Of a stretch of 45,046 nt of DNA, positions 25,534-33,896 are shown piece after piece. Location: NCBI GenBank assembly GCA_009379815.1, contig WHSY01000036.1, positions 270 through 45,315 of the forward strand, given 5' to 3'. Both the position numbers and the translations under genes were made by a program. Position 1 is the stretch's first letter. Each line of letters opens with the position of its first letter. Source of the DNA: Pseudonocardiaceae bacterium. GTDB lineage: Bacteria > Actinomycetota > Actinomycetes > Mycobacteriales > Pseudonocardiaceae. The notes under the pieces are model-generated. The model saw nothing but the letters and a program-made list of their open reading frames with translations, had not been told where the DNA came from and searched no databases.

Positions 25534-27399
25534 TCACTTCTTGCCCGACTTGGACCTGTCGGACGGGGGTTTGTCCGGCGACTCGTCGGTGGACAGCGCG
25601 GCGACGAACGCCTCTTGGGGCACCTCGACGCGGCCGACCATCTTCATCCGCTTCTTGCCCTCCTTCTGCCGCTCCAGCAGCTTGCGCTTGCGGGTGATGT
25701 CGCCGCCGTAGCACTTGGACAGCACGTCCTTGCGCATCGCGCGGATGGTCTCGCGGGCGATGATGCGTGACCCGATCGCGGCCTGGATGGGGACCTCGAA
25801 CTGCTGGCGCGGGATGAGCTCGCGCAGCCGCGTCGCCATCTTCGTGCCGTAGCCGTAGGCCTGGTCGCGATGGACGATCGCGGAGAAGGCGTCGACCGCC
25901 TCACCCTGCAGCAGGATGTCGACCTTGACCAGGTTCGCGGTCTGGGTACCCACCTCCTCGTAGTCCATCGAGGCGTAGCCGCGGGTACGCGACTTCAGCG
26001 CGTCGAAGAAGTCGAACACGATCTCGGCCATCGGCATCAGGTAACGCAGCTCCACCCGGGACTCGGACAGGTAGTCCATGCCCTGCATGTCGCCCCGGCG
26101 GCTTTCGCACAGCTCCATGATCGGGCCCACGAAGTCCGCGGGTGCGATGACGGTGCACTTGACCACCGGTTCGTGGATCTCGCCGATCTTCCCGCTGGGC
26201 CAGTCCGACGGGTTGGTGACGTCGACTTCGGTGCCGTCGTCGAGCACCACGCGGTAGACCACGTTGGGCGCGGTGGAGATCAGGTCGAGGTCGAACTCTC
26301 GCTCCAGCCGGTCGCGGGTGATCTCGAGGTGCAGCAGGCCCAGGAAACCGCAGCGGAACCCGAATCCCAGCGCCGCGGAATTCTCCGGCTCGTAGGCCAG
26401 CGACGCGTCGTTGAGCTGTAGCTTGTCCAGCGCCTCGCGCAGGTTGGGGTAGTCCGAACCGTCCATCGGGTAGAGCCCGGCGAACACCATCGGCCGGGGG
26501 TAACGCTGCCCGACCAGCGGTTCGGTCGCGCCGCGCTTCTCGCTGGTGACGGTATCGCCGACCCGGGACTGCCGTACGTCCTTCACGCCCGTCATGAGGT
26601 AGCCCACCTCACCGACGCCGAGGCCGTCGCACGGCTTGGGTTCCGGGGAGATGATGCCGATCTCGAGCAGCTCGTGGGTGGCGCCGGTCGACATCATCCG
26701 GATCCGCTCCCGCGGGTGGATCCGGCCGTCCATCACCCGGATGTAGGTCACCACGCCGCGGTAGGTGTCGTAGACCGAGTCGAAGATCATCGCGCGGGCG
26801 GGGGCGTCGTACTGGCCCGTCGGCGGGGGCACCGACACGACCACCTCGTCGAGCAGCTCTCGCACCCCGTGCCCGGTCTTGGCGCTGACCCGCAGCACGT
26901 CCTCGGGTTCGCAGCCGATGATGTGCGCCAGCTCCGCCGCGTAGCGGTCCGGGTCGGCAGCCGGAAGGTCGATCTTGTTGAGCACCGGGATGACCGCGAG
27001 GTCCTTGTCCAGCGCCAGGTACAGGTTGGCCAGGGTCTGGGCCTCGATGCCCTGAGCGGCGTCGACCAGCAGGATCGCGCCCTCGCAGGCCTCCAGCGCG
27101 CGGGAGACCTCGTAGGTGAAGTCGACGTGACCGGGGGTGTCGATCAGGTGCAGCACGTGGTCGGTTCCGGCCACCGTCCAGGGCAGCCGCACGTTCTGCG
27201 CCTTGATGGTGATGCCGCGCTCGCGTTCGATGTCCATCCGGTCCAGGTACTGGGCGCGGTACGTGCGCTCGTCGAGCACGCCGGTCAGCTGCAGGATCCG
27301 GTCGGCCAGCGTCGACTTGCCGTGGTCGATGTGGGCGATGATGCAGAAGTTCCGGATGAGCTCGGGCGCGGTGAACGTCTTGTCGGCGAACGTCGTCAC
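25534..27399 (-). CDS. lepA: Elongation factor 4 (LepA), translational GTPase
   Basis: 621 aa ribosome-dependent GTPase linked to back-translocation and 30S biogenesis. [20 protein letters not shown] (G1), [30 protein letters not shown] (G3), NKIDLP (G4), then the EF-G-like domains and the LepA-specific C-terminal domain (QEAFVAALS), ending in a lysine/serine-rich tail. GTG 27399 is chosen, with GAGGA eight bases upstream; it gives the family N-terminus. A longer frame to 27522 is not supported. Confidence 0.97.
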   Translation of the reverse strand: MTTFADKTFTAPELIRNFCIIAHIDHGKSTLADRILQLTGVLDERTYRAQYLDRMDIERERGITIKAQNVRLPWTVAGTDHVLHLIDTPGHVDFTYEVSRALEACEGAILLVDAAQGIEAQTLANLYLALDKDLAVIPVLNKIDLPAADPDRYAAELAHIIGCEPEDVLRVSAKTGHGVRELLDEVVVSVPPPTGQYDAPARAMIFDSVYDTYRGVVTYIRVMDGRIHPRERIRMMSTGATHELLEIGIISPEPKPCDGLGVGEVGYLMTGVKDVRQSRVGDTVTSEKRGATEPLVGQRYPRPMVFAGLYPMDGSDYPNLREALDKLQLNDASLAYEPENSAALGFGFRCGFLGLLHLEITRDRLEREFDLDLISTAPNVVYRVVLDDGTEVDVTNPSDWPSGKIGEIHEPVVKCTVIAPADFVGPIMELCESRRGDMQGMDYLSESRVELRYLMPMAEIVFDFFDALKSRTRGYASMDYEEVGTQTANLVKVDILLQGEAVDAFSAIVHRDQAYGYGTKMATRLRELIPRQQFEVPIQAAIGSRIIARETIRAMRKDVLSKCYGGDITRKRKLLERQKEGKKRMKMVGRVEVPQEAFVAALSTDESPDKPPSDRSKSGKK

Positions 27400-27572
27400 A
27401 GGGTCTTCCTCGCGGGGCGGGCTGGGCCGCCCGGGTCGGGTATGGCCACCATCGTCCCATGGCAGGAGCTGCCGTTCCCCGAGGCTGCACTCGTGTTCGC
27501 TCGCAGCGTCTTGCCTGGCCAACGGGCCGAGGTCACGATCGGGGAAAGCAGGCTGGATGAGAGGGAGCCGTC

Positions 27573-28037
27573 ATGACCGTAGTGCCGCTGCCACCGCTGG
27601 GACGTCGTGATGCCGCCGCCGCTGCGCTGGCCGCGAAGCGGGACAAGAACCTGTCGTGGCCCCAGCTCGCCGAGGCCGTCGGGGCCTCGCTGGTCTGGAC
27701 GACGTCGGCGGTGCTCGGGCAGCAGCCGCTGGACGCCGGGAAGGCCCAGGCGCTGGGCCGGCTGCTCGATCTCGACGATGAGACGGTGGAAGCAATGCAG
27801 CTCGCGCCGGTGCGCGGTGCCGACGCCGTCGACACCACCGAGCCGGTCGTCTACCGGCTGCAGGAGGTCGTGCAGGTCTACGGTGCGGCGCTGTCCGAGC
27901 TGATCCGGGAGGAGTTCGGCGACGGGATCATGAGTGCGATCGACTTCGAGCTCGATTTCGAGCGTCGCGAGGACCCGAAGGGCGACCGGGTGAGGCTGAC
28001 CCTGGACGGCAAGTTCCTGCCGTACCGCGTGTGGTGA
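27573..28037 (+). CDS. cynS: Cyanate hydratase (cyanase)
   Basis: 154 aa. Converts cyanate and bicarbonate to CO2 and ammonia. The N-terminal helix-turn-helix-like part ([20 protein letters not shown]) and the C-terminal catalytic domain with [14 protein letters not shown] (catalytic Arg and Glu) and [16 protein letters not shown] (catalytic Ser) match the decameric enzyme. ATG 27573, with GAGAGGGAG upstream. It is a single gene divergent from lepA; no cynT or transporter is beside it. Confidence 0.95.
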   Translation: MTVVPLPPLGRRDAAAAALAAKRDKNLSWPQLAEAVGASLVWTTSAVLGQQPLDAGKAQALGRLLDLDDETVEAMQLAPVRGADAVDTTEPVVYRLQEVVQVYGAALSELIREEFGDGIMSAIDFELDFERREDPKGDRVRLTLDGKFLPYRVW

Positions 28038-28100
28038 GCAGCCGGATCCCTCAAGCCGGGCTGGCCGCCTCGGCCCGCAGCGGGGAGGCTCCGACGGCCC

Positions 28101-28122
28101 GCAGCGGAACCGCTGCTACCCT
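28101..28122 (+). promoter_or_regulatory. Dyad plus -10-like box upstream of rpsT
   Basis: A perfect 7-bp inverted repeat, GCAGCGG-AA-CCGCTGC (28101-28116), abuts TACCCT (28117-28122), a plausible -10 for rpsT about 125 bases before its start. The dyad occupies part of the -35/-10 spacer, so it could be an operator; alternatively it ends the cynS transcript. Confidence 0.4.
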
Positions 28123-28245
28123 GGATCGGCGTGCCGTGAGGCATTCCGCCAGGGAGGAAGGCTGCGTCCCCGGCCCCGTGCCGGCAATGCAGTGCCACGA
28201 CAGCGCGGCACGACGCCCCCACTGACTGAGATCGAGGGTATTCGC

Positions 28246-28506
28246 GTGGCAAACATCAAATCCCAGCTCAAGCGGATCAGGACCAACGAGAAGGCACGGC
28301 AGCGGAACAAGGCGGTCAAGTCGACGCTGAAGACCGCGGTCCGCAGGTTCCGCCACGCCGCCGACGCCGGAGACAGGGACAGGGCCCTCATCGAGCTGCG
28401 GACGGCCAGTCGGCAGCTGGACAAGGCCGTCAGCAAGGGTGTCATCCACCGCAACCAGGCCGCGAACCGCAAGTCTGCCCTGGCGCAGCGCGCCAACCAG
28501 CTGTAA
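28246..28506 (+). CDS. rpsT: 30S ribosomal protein S20
   Basis: 86 aa primary 16S rRNA-binding protein. [20 protein letters not shown] opens the family signature, and [19 protein letters not shown] closes it. GTG 28246, with GAGGG about seven bases upstream. It converges with holA, the classical order. Confidence 0.97.
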   Translation: MANIKSQLKRIRTNEKARQRNKAVKSTLKTAVRRFRHAADAGDRDRALIELRTASRQLDKAVSKGVIHRNQAANRKSALAQRANQL

Positions 28507-28507
28507 C

Positions 28508-28526
28508 GACGGCTCCGATCGCCGTC
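28508..28526. terminator. Hairpin between convergent rpsT and holA
   Basis: GACGGC (28508-28513) pairs with GCCGTC (28521-28526), loop of 7. It starts directly after the rpsT stop. Short stem with no T-run; it could serve either direction. Confidence 0.4.
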
Positions 28527-28559
28527 TGCCAGGTCCGGGCCGCTCGCGGCCGGTGTCGC

Positions 28560-29540
28560 TCAGCGGCGGCGAGCCGAGCACAGCGCGAGGACCGCGCGCT
28601 CGAGCGCGTAGCCACCGTCGGCGGCCACGCCCTTGACGTCGGCGTTGACGCCCGCGACGACCTGCATCGCGGACGCGAGGCCGTCGGCCTGCCAGCCGCG
28701 CGACTGCGCGGTCGCCTTCTTGACCTTCCACGGCGGCATCCCGAGCTGGCCGGCCAGCCGGTACGGGTCGCCGCCGCCGGAGGCGCTGACCCGGGCGACG
28801 GTGCGCACGGCGTCGGCAAGCGCGTCGGCGACCAGGACGTGCGGCACGCCGAGCTGCAGCGCCCAGCGCAGCGTCTCCAGGGCGCCCGCACGGTCCCCTG
28901 CCATCACCTTCTCCGCCACCGAGAAACCGGTCACCTCCGCCCGGCCGCGGTGGTAGCGGCGCACGGCCGCCTCGTCGAGGGTGCCCGTGGTGTCACCTGC
29001 GAGCTGCCCCGCGGCGGCGGCCAGCTCCCGCAGGTCCGAGCCGACGGCGTCGAGCAGTGCGGTCACCGCGTCGGCGGTGATCCGGCGCCCGGAACCGCGC
29101 ACCTCCTCGCGCACGAAGGCCGCCCGATCCTCGAAACGGGTGATCCTCGGACATTCGGTCACGGCCGCGTCCGCCTTGCGCAACCCGTCGGCAAGGGCCT
29201 TGCCCCGGTTGCCGCCCGCGTGCACCACGACGAGCACGATGCCCTCGGCAGGAGTCCGCGCGTAATCCAGGATGGCCTCGGCGGTGTCCTTGCCGGCCTC
29301 GTGCGCGGCGTGCAGCACGATGACCCGGCCCTCGGCGAACAGCGACGGGCTGACCAGCTCGGCGAGCTCACCAGCCGCGAGATCGGTGGCGCGCAGCGTG
29401 CGGACCTCGGTCTCGGGATCGGCTGCCCTGGCGGAGTCGACCACTGCCTGCACCGCGCGCTCGACCAGCAGGTCCTCGTCGCCCAGTACCAGACACAGGG
29501 GTTGGGGTCGGACCGGCGGGCTCGCTGCTGCGGCGCTCAT
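28560..29540 (-). CDS. holA: DNA polymerase III subunit delta
   Basis: 326 aa clamp-loader subunit that opens the beta sliding clamp. PLCLVLGDEDLLVERAVQAV starts the degenerate AAA+ domain; SPSLFAEGRVIVLHAAHEAG is the beta-interacting region. ITADAVTALLDAVGSDLREL and LLQLGVPHVLVADAL-type helices form the collar domain, with PPWKVKKATAQSRGW near the end. ATG 29540. It would normally be near comEC; here thrC and an inserted element separate them. Confidence 0.93.
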   Translation of the reverse strand: MSAAAASPPVRPQPLCLVLGDEDLLVERAVQAVVDSARAADPETEVRTLRATDLAAGELAELVSPSLFAEGRVIVLHAAHEAGKDTAEAILDYARTPAEGIVLVVVHAGGNRGKALADGLRKADAAVTECPRITRFEDRAAFVREEVRGSGRRITADAVTALLDAVGSDLRELAAAAGQLAGDTTGTLDEAAVRRYHRGRAEVTGFSVAEKVMAGDRAGALETLRWALQLGVPHVLVADALADAVRTVARVSASGGGDPYRLAGQLGMPPWKVKKATAQSRGWQADGLASAMQVVAGVNADVKGVAADGGYALERAVLALCSARRR

Positions 29541-29622
29541 ATCACCATCCTCGCACCGGGCACCGACGTGACGTTCGTCTCCCGGATGGCGGGAGCACGT
29601 AGGCGCTCCCCGCGGCATCACG

Positions 29623-29628
29623 TACCGT
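29623..29628 (+). promoter_or_regulatory. Candidate -10 box of thrC
   Basis: TACCGT about 8-22 bases ahead of the riboswitch start. An inverted repeat GGAGC/GCTCC lies just upstream. No clear -35 box. Confidence 0.35.
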
Positions 29629-29649
29629 GGTGCCCACAACCGCATACCG

Positions 29650-29820
29650 CTCATCCAGAGGGGCAGAGGGAACGGCCCGACGAAGCCCCGGCAACCGGCG
29701 CCGGCCGAGCGCGAGACCTGACATGGCAGGATCGCGTCATCGACAGAGTTCTCGTAGCTGCGAGGCCACCGGCGACAACGGTGCCAACTCCGGCCCGCCC
29801 GCGGGACAGATGGGGAGAGG
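29650..29820 (+). ncRNA. SAM-I (S-box) riboswitch upstream of thrC
   Basis: The conserved S-box core is readable: CATCCAGAGGGGCAGAGGGA, then GGCCCGACGAAGCCCCGGCA, then ACC, and, after a GC-rich variable stem, GGTGCCAACTCC. P2 pairs GGGGC with GCCCC. P1 can form between CTCATC (29650-29655) and GATGGG (29809-29814). The 3' strand of P1 touches the thrC Shine-Dalgarno (GGGGAGAGG, to 29820; ATG at 29829), so SAM binding would block translation. Ligand and fold follow from the family; the translational mode is inferred, as no terminator is seen. Confidence 0.85.
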
Positions 29821-29828
29821 ACCTCGCG

Positions 29829-31103
29829 ATGACCAGCACGATCAGCACCGACGCCCCGGCCGCGCCGGCCGCGACGTTGGACCTCGGCCCGGCGCGCAAC
29901 CTGGTGTGCCGGGAGTGCCACACCACGACCCCGCTGGCCGCCGAGTTCGCCTGCGCGGAATGCTTCGGCCCGCTGGAGGTCGGTTACGAGTTCGGGTCGG
30001 TGACGCGCGCCGGCATCGAGGCCGGACCCCGCTCGATCTGGCGCTACCGTGGCCTGCTCCCGGTGCCGACCGATGTCGCCACCCACCCGAACACCGAGCC
30101 CGGGATGACGCGACTGCTGCGCGCCGACCGGCTGGCCGAGGCGCTCGGCGTGCGGCGGCTGTGGGTCAAGGACGACACCGGCAACCCCACCCACTCGTTC
30201 AAGGACAGAGTCGTCGCGGTGGCGCTGGCCGCAGCCCGCGCGCTCGGCTTCGGGGTGCTGGCCTGCCCCTCGACCGGCAACCTCGCCAACGCGGTGGCCG
30301 CGGCCGCGGCACGGGCAGGCTGGGAGTCGGTCGTCCTGATCCCCGCGTCGCTGGAGCGGGCCAAGGTGCTGACCACCGCCGTCTACGACGGTGCACTGAT
30401 CGCGGTCGATGGCAACTACGACGACGTCAACCGGCTGGCCACCGAGCTCGCCTCCGAGCACGAGGAGTGGGCGTTCGTCAATGTCAACGTGCGGCCCTAC
30501 TACGCCGAGGGCTCCAAGACGCTGGGCTACGAAGTCGCCGAGCAGCTGGGCTGGCGGCTGCCCGAGCAGGTCGTCGTCCCGATCGCCTCGGGCTCGCAGC
30601 TGACCAAGGTCGACAAGGGGTTCCGCGAGTTCGGCGAGCTCGGGCTCGTCGATCCGACGCCGTACCGGGTGTTCGGGGCCCAGGCCAGCGGCTGCGCGCC
30701 GGTGTCGACCGCGTACAAGGCCGACCGTGACGTGGTGGCGCCCGTCCGGCCGGACACCATCGCTCGCTCGCTGGCCATCGGCGCCCCGGCTGACGGCCCG
30801 TACGTGCTCGACGCCGTGCGCCGCACCGGCGGGGCGATCGAGGACGTCACCGACGCCGAGGTCGTCGAGGGCATCCGGCTGCTCGCACGCACCGAGGGCG
30901 TGTTCGCCGAGACCGCAGGCGGGGTAACCGTGGCCACGGCCAAGAAGCTCATCGAGCGCGGTCAGCTCGATCCCGACGCCGAGACGGTCCTGCTGATCAC
31001 CGGTGACGGGCTCAAGACCCTCGACGCGGTGGAAGGTGAGCTCGGGCCCAGCGCGACAGTCGCGCCGTCGGCGAAGGCGGTCCGCGAGGCTCTCGGCAGC
31101 TGA
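29829..31103 (+). CDS. thrC: Threonine synthase
   Basis: 424 aa PLP enzyme that converts O-phosphohomoserine to threonine. The N-terminal zinc-ribbon-like part has CRECHTTTPL and FACAECFGPLEVGYE. The PLP Lys is in THSFKDRVV; CPSTGNLANAVAAAAARAG binds the phosphate; QVVVPIASGSQLTKVDKGF follows; GVFAETAGGVTVATAKKLIE is near the end. ATG 29829, with GGAGAGG upstream inside the riboswitch switch region. Control by SAM makes sense because phosphohomoserine/homoserine is the branch point with methionine. It is convergent with the comEC 3' fragment. Confidence 0.95.
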   Translation: MTSTISTDAPAAPAATLDLGPARNLVCRECHTTTPLAAEFACAECFGPLEVGYEFGSVTRAGIEAGPRSIWRYRGLLPVPTDVATHPNTEPGMTRLLRADRLAEALGVRRLWVKDDTGNPTHSFKDRVVAVALAAARALGFGVLACPSTGNLANAVAAAAARAGWESVVLIPASLERAKVLTTAVYDGALIAVDGNYDDVNRLATELASEHEEWAFVNVNVRPYYAEGSKTLGYEVAEQLGWRLPEQVVVPIASGSQLTKVDKGFREFGELGLVDPTPYRVFGAQASGCAPVSTAYKADRDVVAPVRPDTIARSLAIGAPADGPYVLDAVRRTGGAIEDVTDAEVVEGIRLLARTEGVFAETAGGVTVATAKKLIERGQLDPDAETVLLITGDGLKTLDAVEGELGPSATVAPSAKAVREALGS

Positions 31104-31112
31104 CCTCTACCG

Positions 31113-31320
31113 TCACAGCGCCTCCCGAGGGTCGCCCCTGACCACGACGGCCGGTCCGCCCGCAGTCGCGGCCACCGCGAGGTCGCCGCCGACGTCGGTG
31201 CACAGCACCCGGGTTCCCATGTCGGCGAGCGTGTCGAGGATCTCCGGGCTCGGATGGCCGTAGTTGTTGTCCGCGCCCACACTGACCAGTGCGACCCGGG
31301 GTGCGACCGCGGCGAGGAAC
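31113..31320 (-). pseudogene. comEC: comEC, 3' fragment cut off by the inserted element
   Basis: Minus-strand reading from the att core: FLAAVAPRVALVSVGADN, then NYGHPSPEILDTLADMGTRV, then LCTDVGGDLAVAATAGG and VVVRGDPREAL, TGA at 31113. This is the C-terminal end of the ComEC/Rec2 metallo-beta-lactamase domain. The upstream part of the gene is at 40746-42163. Joining base 31320 to 40755 gives one continuous frame (the shift of 9,434 bp is compatible), so the gene was whole before the insertion. Without this end the protein lacks about 66 residues. Confidence 0.95.
31312..31320. other. attL core GCGAGGAAC
   Basis: The 9-bp sequence is repeated at 40746-40754. It marks the left recombination point of the element inside comEC, 22 bases before the integrase ATG. 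After the core the left side reads CCC, the right side TCC. Confidence 0.85.
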
Positions 31321-31342
31321 CCCGTTGTGTCAACATGTAGCC

Positions 31343-32803
31343 ATGACCAATGCTGCGATCTACGCCCGGATCAGCTCGGACGTGTCGGGCGACGCGCACG
31401 GCGTCACCGGTCAGGTGGCCGATGGCCGCGCGCTGTGCGAGCAGCGCGACTGGCGGGTAGTGGAGGTCTACGAGGATAACGACCTTGCCGCCCTCGCGGG
31501 TGGACCACGTCCCCGGTACGCGGATCTGATGGCGGCCGCCGAGCCCCTTGACGTGATCGTGGTCTACCACCTGTCGCGGCTGTGGCGGAACCGGCGGGAG
31601 CGAGCCGAAGGTATCGAGCGGCTCAAGCCGCTGCGAGTGTCCATCGTCAGCGTCAAGGGGCCGGACCTGGATCTGTCCACCGCCTACGGCCGTAGCATGG
31701 CCGGGATGCTGGGCGAGTTCGACACGTGGGAGTCCGAGGTCAAGGCCGAACGGGTGCGCTCGCACATCGAGCGCAACGCGAGTTCAGGCGCTCAGATGGC
31801 CGGGGGCCACCGACCCTACGGCTACCAGCCGCACTACAAGGTGGTCTCCCAGGGTGGCGAGAAGGTGCGGCGGCGCATCACCGGCGTGGATCTGGAGCCG
31901 ACCGAGGCAGCGGTAGTCCGCGAGTGCGCGCGCCGGATACTGGCGGGCGAGTCGCTCGTGTCGGTGTGCGACGACTTGAACCGGCGCGAGATCGTGACCA
32001 GTGCGGGGCGGACGTGGCGGACGCAGACCATGCGACGGATGCTGTGCTCGGCTCGTATCAGCGGCAGGCGCCAGCACATACCGACCGACAGCTACCAGGG
32101 CAAGACCGCGCCGCTGCTCGGTCCCATCGTGTCCGACACTTCGGAGTGGCCTGCGATCATCACGCACGCCGAGTCTGACCGCCTGCGGACGCTGCTCGGC
32201 GGCAGGGTCGGTACGCGACCCGGTTCCGGTACGAGGAAGCTGCTGTCCGGCCTCCTGGTCTGCTCACGCTGTGGTCGTCCGATGGTGTCGCGCCCGCAGG
32301 ACGGGCACCCGCGCTACGTCTGCGACGCGAACCCCGGTCGGGGTGGCTGCGGCCGCATGTACGTGAACATGGCCCGGGCCGACGAACGGGTACGCGATCT
32401 GGTTCTGGCGGCGCTGGACAGCCCAGGCATGGCCGAGCGCCTCGCGCAGCGCGACAGTCCCGACGACGGCATCCATCAGCAGATCCGCGACGGCGAGGAA
32501 GCGCTGGAGCGACTGGCGGCCGACTACGGCGTGATGACCCGTCGCGAGTGGAAAGCAGCCCGTACGCCCATCCTGGCCCGCCTGGAGAAGGCACGGGCGG
32601 TGTTGTCGCGGCAGTCGCAGACCTCGGCACTGGAAGGCTTCCACGGTCCGCTCGACTTCATGCAGGAGCGTTGGGCGGCCATGAACACTTCGCAGCGGCG
32701 GGCGGTTGTCACCGCGTGTGTGGAGTCCATCACCGTGTACCCGCCCCGGTCGGGGGGTAACCGGTTCGACCCGGACCGGCTGCACCCGGTGTGGCGCGCA
32801 TAG
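31343..32803 (+). CDS. Large serine recombinase (integrase)
   Basis: 486 aa site-specific recombinase. The N-terminal resolvase domain has the nucleophile Ser in IYARISSDVSG and the motif VVYHLSRLWRNRRE; then GRSMAGMLGEFDTWESEVKA. The recombinase domain has GHRPYGYQ and a long DNA-binding region. A zinc ribbon follows (LVCSRCGRPM with a matching C and GCGRMY). A coiled-coil-like stretch (EEALERLAADYGVM, RLEKARAVLSRQ) and a C-terminal tail complete it. ATG 31343, with no clear ribosome site (GTCAACATGTAGCC precedes it). Only 22 bases separate it from attL, so its native promoter must lie across the att site. Confidence 0.96.
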   Translation: MTNAAIYARISSDVSGDAHGVTGQVADGRALCEQRDWRVVEVYEDNDLAALAGGPRPRYADLMAAAEPLDVIVVYHLSRLWRNRRERAEGIERLKPLRVSIVSVKGPDLDLSTAYGRSMAGMLGEFDTWESEVKAERVRSHIERNASSGAQMAGGHRPYGYQPHYKVVSQGGEKVRRRITGVDLEPTEAAVVRECARRILAGESLVSVCDDLNRREIVTSAGRTWRTQTMRRMLCSARISGRRQHIPTDSYQGKTAPLLGPIVSDTSEWPAIITHAESDRLRTLLGGRVGTRPGSGTRKLLSGLLVCSRCGRPMVSRPQDGHPRYVCDANPGRGGCGRMYVNMARADERVRDLVLAALDSPGMAERLAQRDSPDDGIHQQIRDGEEALERLAADYGVMTRREWKAARTPILARLEKARAVLSRQSQTSALEGFHGPLDFMQERWAAMNTSQRRAVVTACVESITVYPPRSGGNRFDPDRLHPVWRA

Positions 32804-33008
32804 ACGTGTTTCACCTGTCCGGGTGGAATGGGAGCCGCGTCTAGCTGAGAATTCCCTGAGAGTTTCCGCACCACATGCGCCACACCCGTCACATAGGCGG
32901 CAACGTCGACCAATTCCGGCCATCGGCGGCATGGGTGTCGTGAACGTCGCCCGCCGCACGTCGGGAAGCCGTGCTCTTCTCTATTCCTACAGAACGGAAG
33001 AAAGAGAA
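32804..33008. other. Gap between integrase and the small-gene operon
   Basis: 205 bp, less GC-rich near its end (CTTCTCTATTCCTACAGAA at about 32970-32990). It probably holds the promoter of the plus-strand gene block; TATTCC is a weak -10 candidate. No gene is seen. Confidence 0.4.
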
Positions 33009-33242
33009 GTGACACTGGTGGACCCGAAACTGCACGCGATGCGTGCACAACTCGCCGGACTAACACGGCACCGGGGCCGTAACGACCCGTCCGTGATCGA
33101 ACTCGCCGAGCGGTTCGAGGCGGAGCGCCGCGCCGACCGCATCCGGGAGCTCGTCGCCGGGTGGCCCCCGTTGTCGGCTGAGCAGGCCGACCTGATCGCG
33201 GCGCTGCTGCGCGGCCCCGACCGCGCCGGGGGTTCGGGGTGA
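33009..33242 (+). CDS. Small helical phage-type protein, 77 aa
   Basis: From GTG 33009, with GGAAGAAAGAG upstream. Mostly helical and charged (LHAMRAQLAGLTRHRGRNDP, ELAERFEAERRADRIRELVA). It ends with GTGA overlap to the next gene. It is the first gene of the element's main operon. No known domain; as one of three small basic proteins next to the integrase, it is a candidate recombination directionality factor. Confidence 0.65.
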   Translation: MTLVDPKLHAMRAQLAGLTRHRGRNDPSVIELAERFEAERRADRIRELVAGWPPLSAEQADLIAALLRGPDRAGGSG

Positions 33243-33415
33243 GCGGTCGACCTGACGCCGCGGCCCGCGAGGAGATCCGCGCCAGTGTGGCCGCAACCCG
33301 CGCCGCCCAGGGCCTGCCGCCCAAGGTGGAGGACCCCGGGGTGCTGGAGCGGGCGGCCGCCGTGTTCCGCGCCGCCGCCGTGCCCGACGAGCCGGCCAGG
33401 GGGAGAGCGGCATGA
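33239..33415 (+). CDS. Small hypothetical protein, 58 aa
   Basis: From GTG 33239 (GTGA overlap with the previous stop) to TGA 33413-33415, which overlaps the next ATG. Starts V-S-G-R-P-D-A-A-A-R-E-E-I; Ala/Arg-rich helix. Coding is supported by the coupled overlaps on both sides. Function unknown. Confidence 0.6.
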   Translation: MSGRPDAAAREEIRASVAATRAAQGLPPKVEDPGVLERAAAVFRAAAVPDEPARGRAA

Positions 33416-33723
33416 CCACCCCACGACAACTCCGCCCCGGCGGGAACCGGGGCAGCGCTGCAGGAGAAGATCGGGGCAGATCCGAAGCCGACGATACCAC
33501 CAAGCACCGACTCGCCGTGCTCGACGACACAGAGCTGCAGCGCCTCGTCAAGCGGTTGGACGCCGGTGTCCGCGCCTCGCGGGATTTGCCCTACTCCCGC
33601 GACGTGGAGCGGTTGCGGGACGCCGCCGCGCTCGGCAGGCACGAGCTCCGCACCCGCCGCGCCAGGCAGCGGGTTGCTGACGCGCTCCTCGAGGTCGACA
33701 AACTCGAAGGTAGCGCGTCGTGA
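33412..33723 (+). CDS. Small charged protein, 103 aa
   Basis: From ATG 33412 (ATGA overlap). The disordered Gly/Arg-rich start is followed by a long charged helix (LDDTELQRLVKRLDAGVRAS, RDVERLRDAAALGRHELRTR). No recognised family. Coupled to the next gene by GTGA at 33720. Confidence 0.65.
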   Translation: MTTPRQLRPGGNRGSAAGEDRGRSEADDTTKHRLAVLDDTELQRLVKRLDAGVRASRDLPYSRDVERLRDAAALGRHELRTRRARQRVADALLEVDKLEGSAS

Positions 33724-33896
33724 GCTACCCCACCGCGCCGCGGCTGTCCGACCGGGGCCGCGCGGTCCTCGCCGCCGCAGCCGCAGTGACCGCCGCCCGG
33801 ACCGGAGTGTGGATCGCACCGGACGGCGCCCTGCACCGCGTCGACCGGCCGTGCGGCACGAAGTGTGTGGGCTGCGCCCGGGGGAGGCCGTCGTGA
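33720..33896 (+). CDS. Small three-cysteine protein, 58 aa
   Basis: From GTG 33720. The N-terminal Ala-rich helix precedes WIAPDGALHRVDRPCGTKCV with C-x3-C-x2-C near the end (CGTKCVGC), perhaps a metal site. Both ends overlap neighbouring genes by 4 bp, which supports real translation. Function unknown. Confidence 0.6.
   Translation: MSYPTAPRLSDRGRAVLAAAAAVTAARTGVWIAPDGALHRVDRPCGTKCVGCARGRPS

Noticed and set aside
29541-29828. SAM-IV riboswitch instead of SAM-I before thrC
   Set aside because: The conserved blocks (AGAGG...GAGGGA, GCCCCGGCAACC, GGTGCCAACTCC) follow the S-box order, not the SAM-IV layout.
31104-31342. Intergenic promoter region of the integrase between thrC and int
   Set aside because: The reverse strand reads the ComEC C-terminus up to the att core, so the stretch is gene, not spacer.
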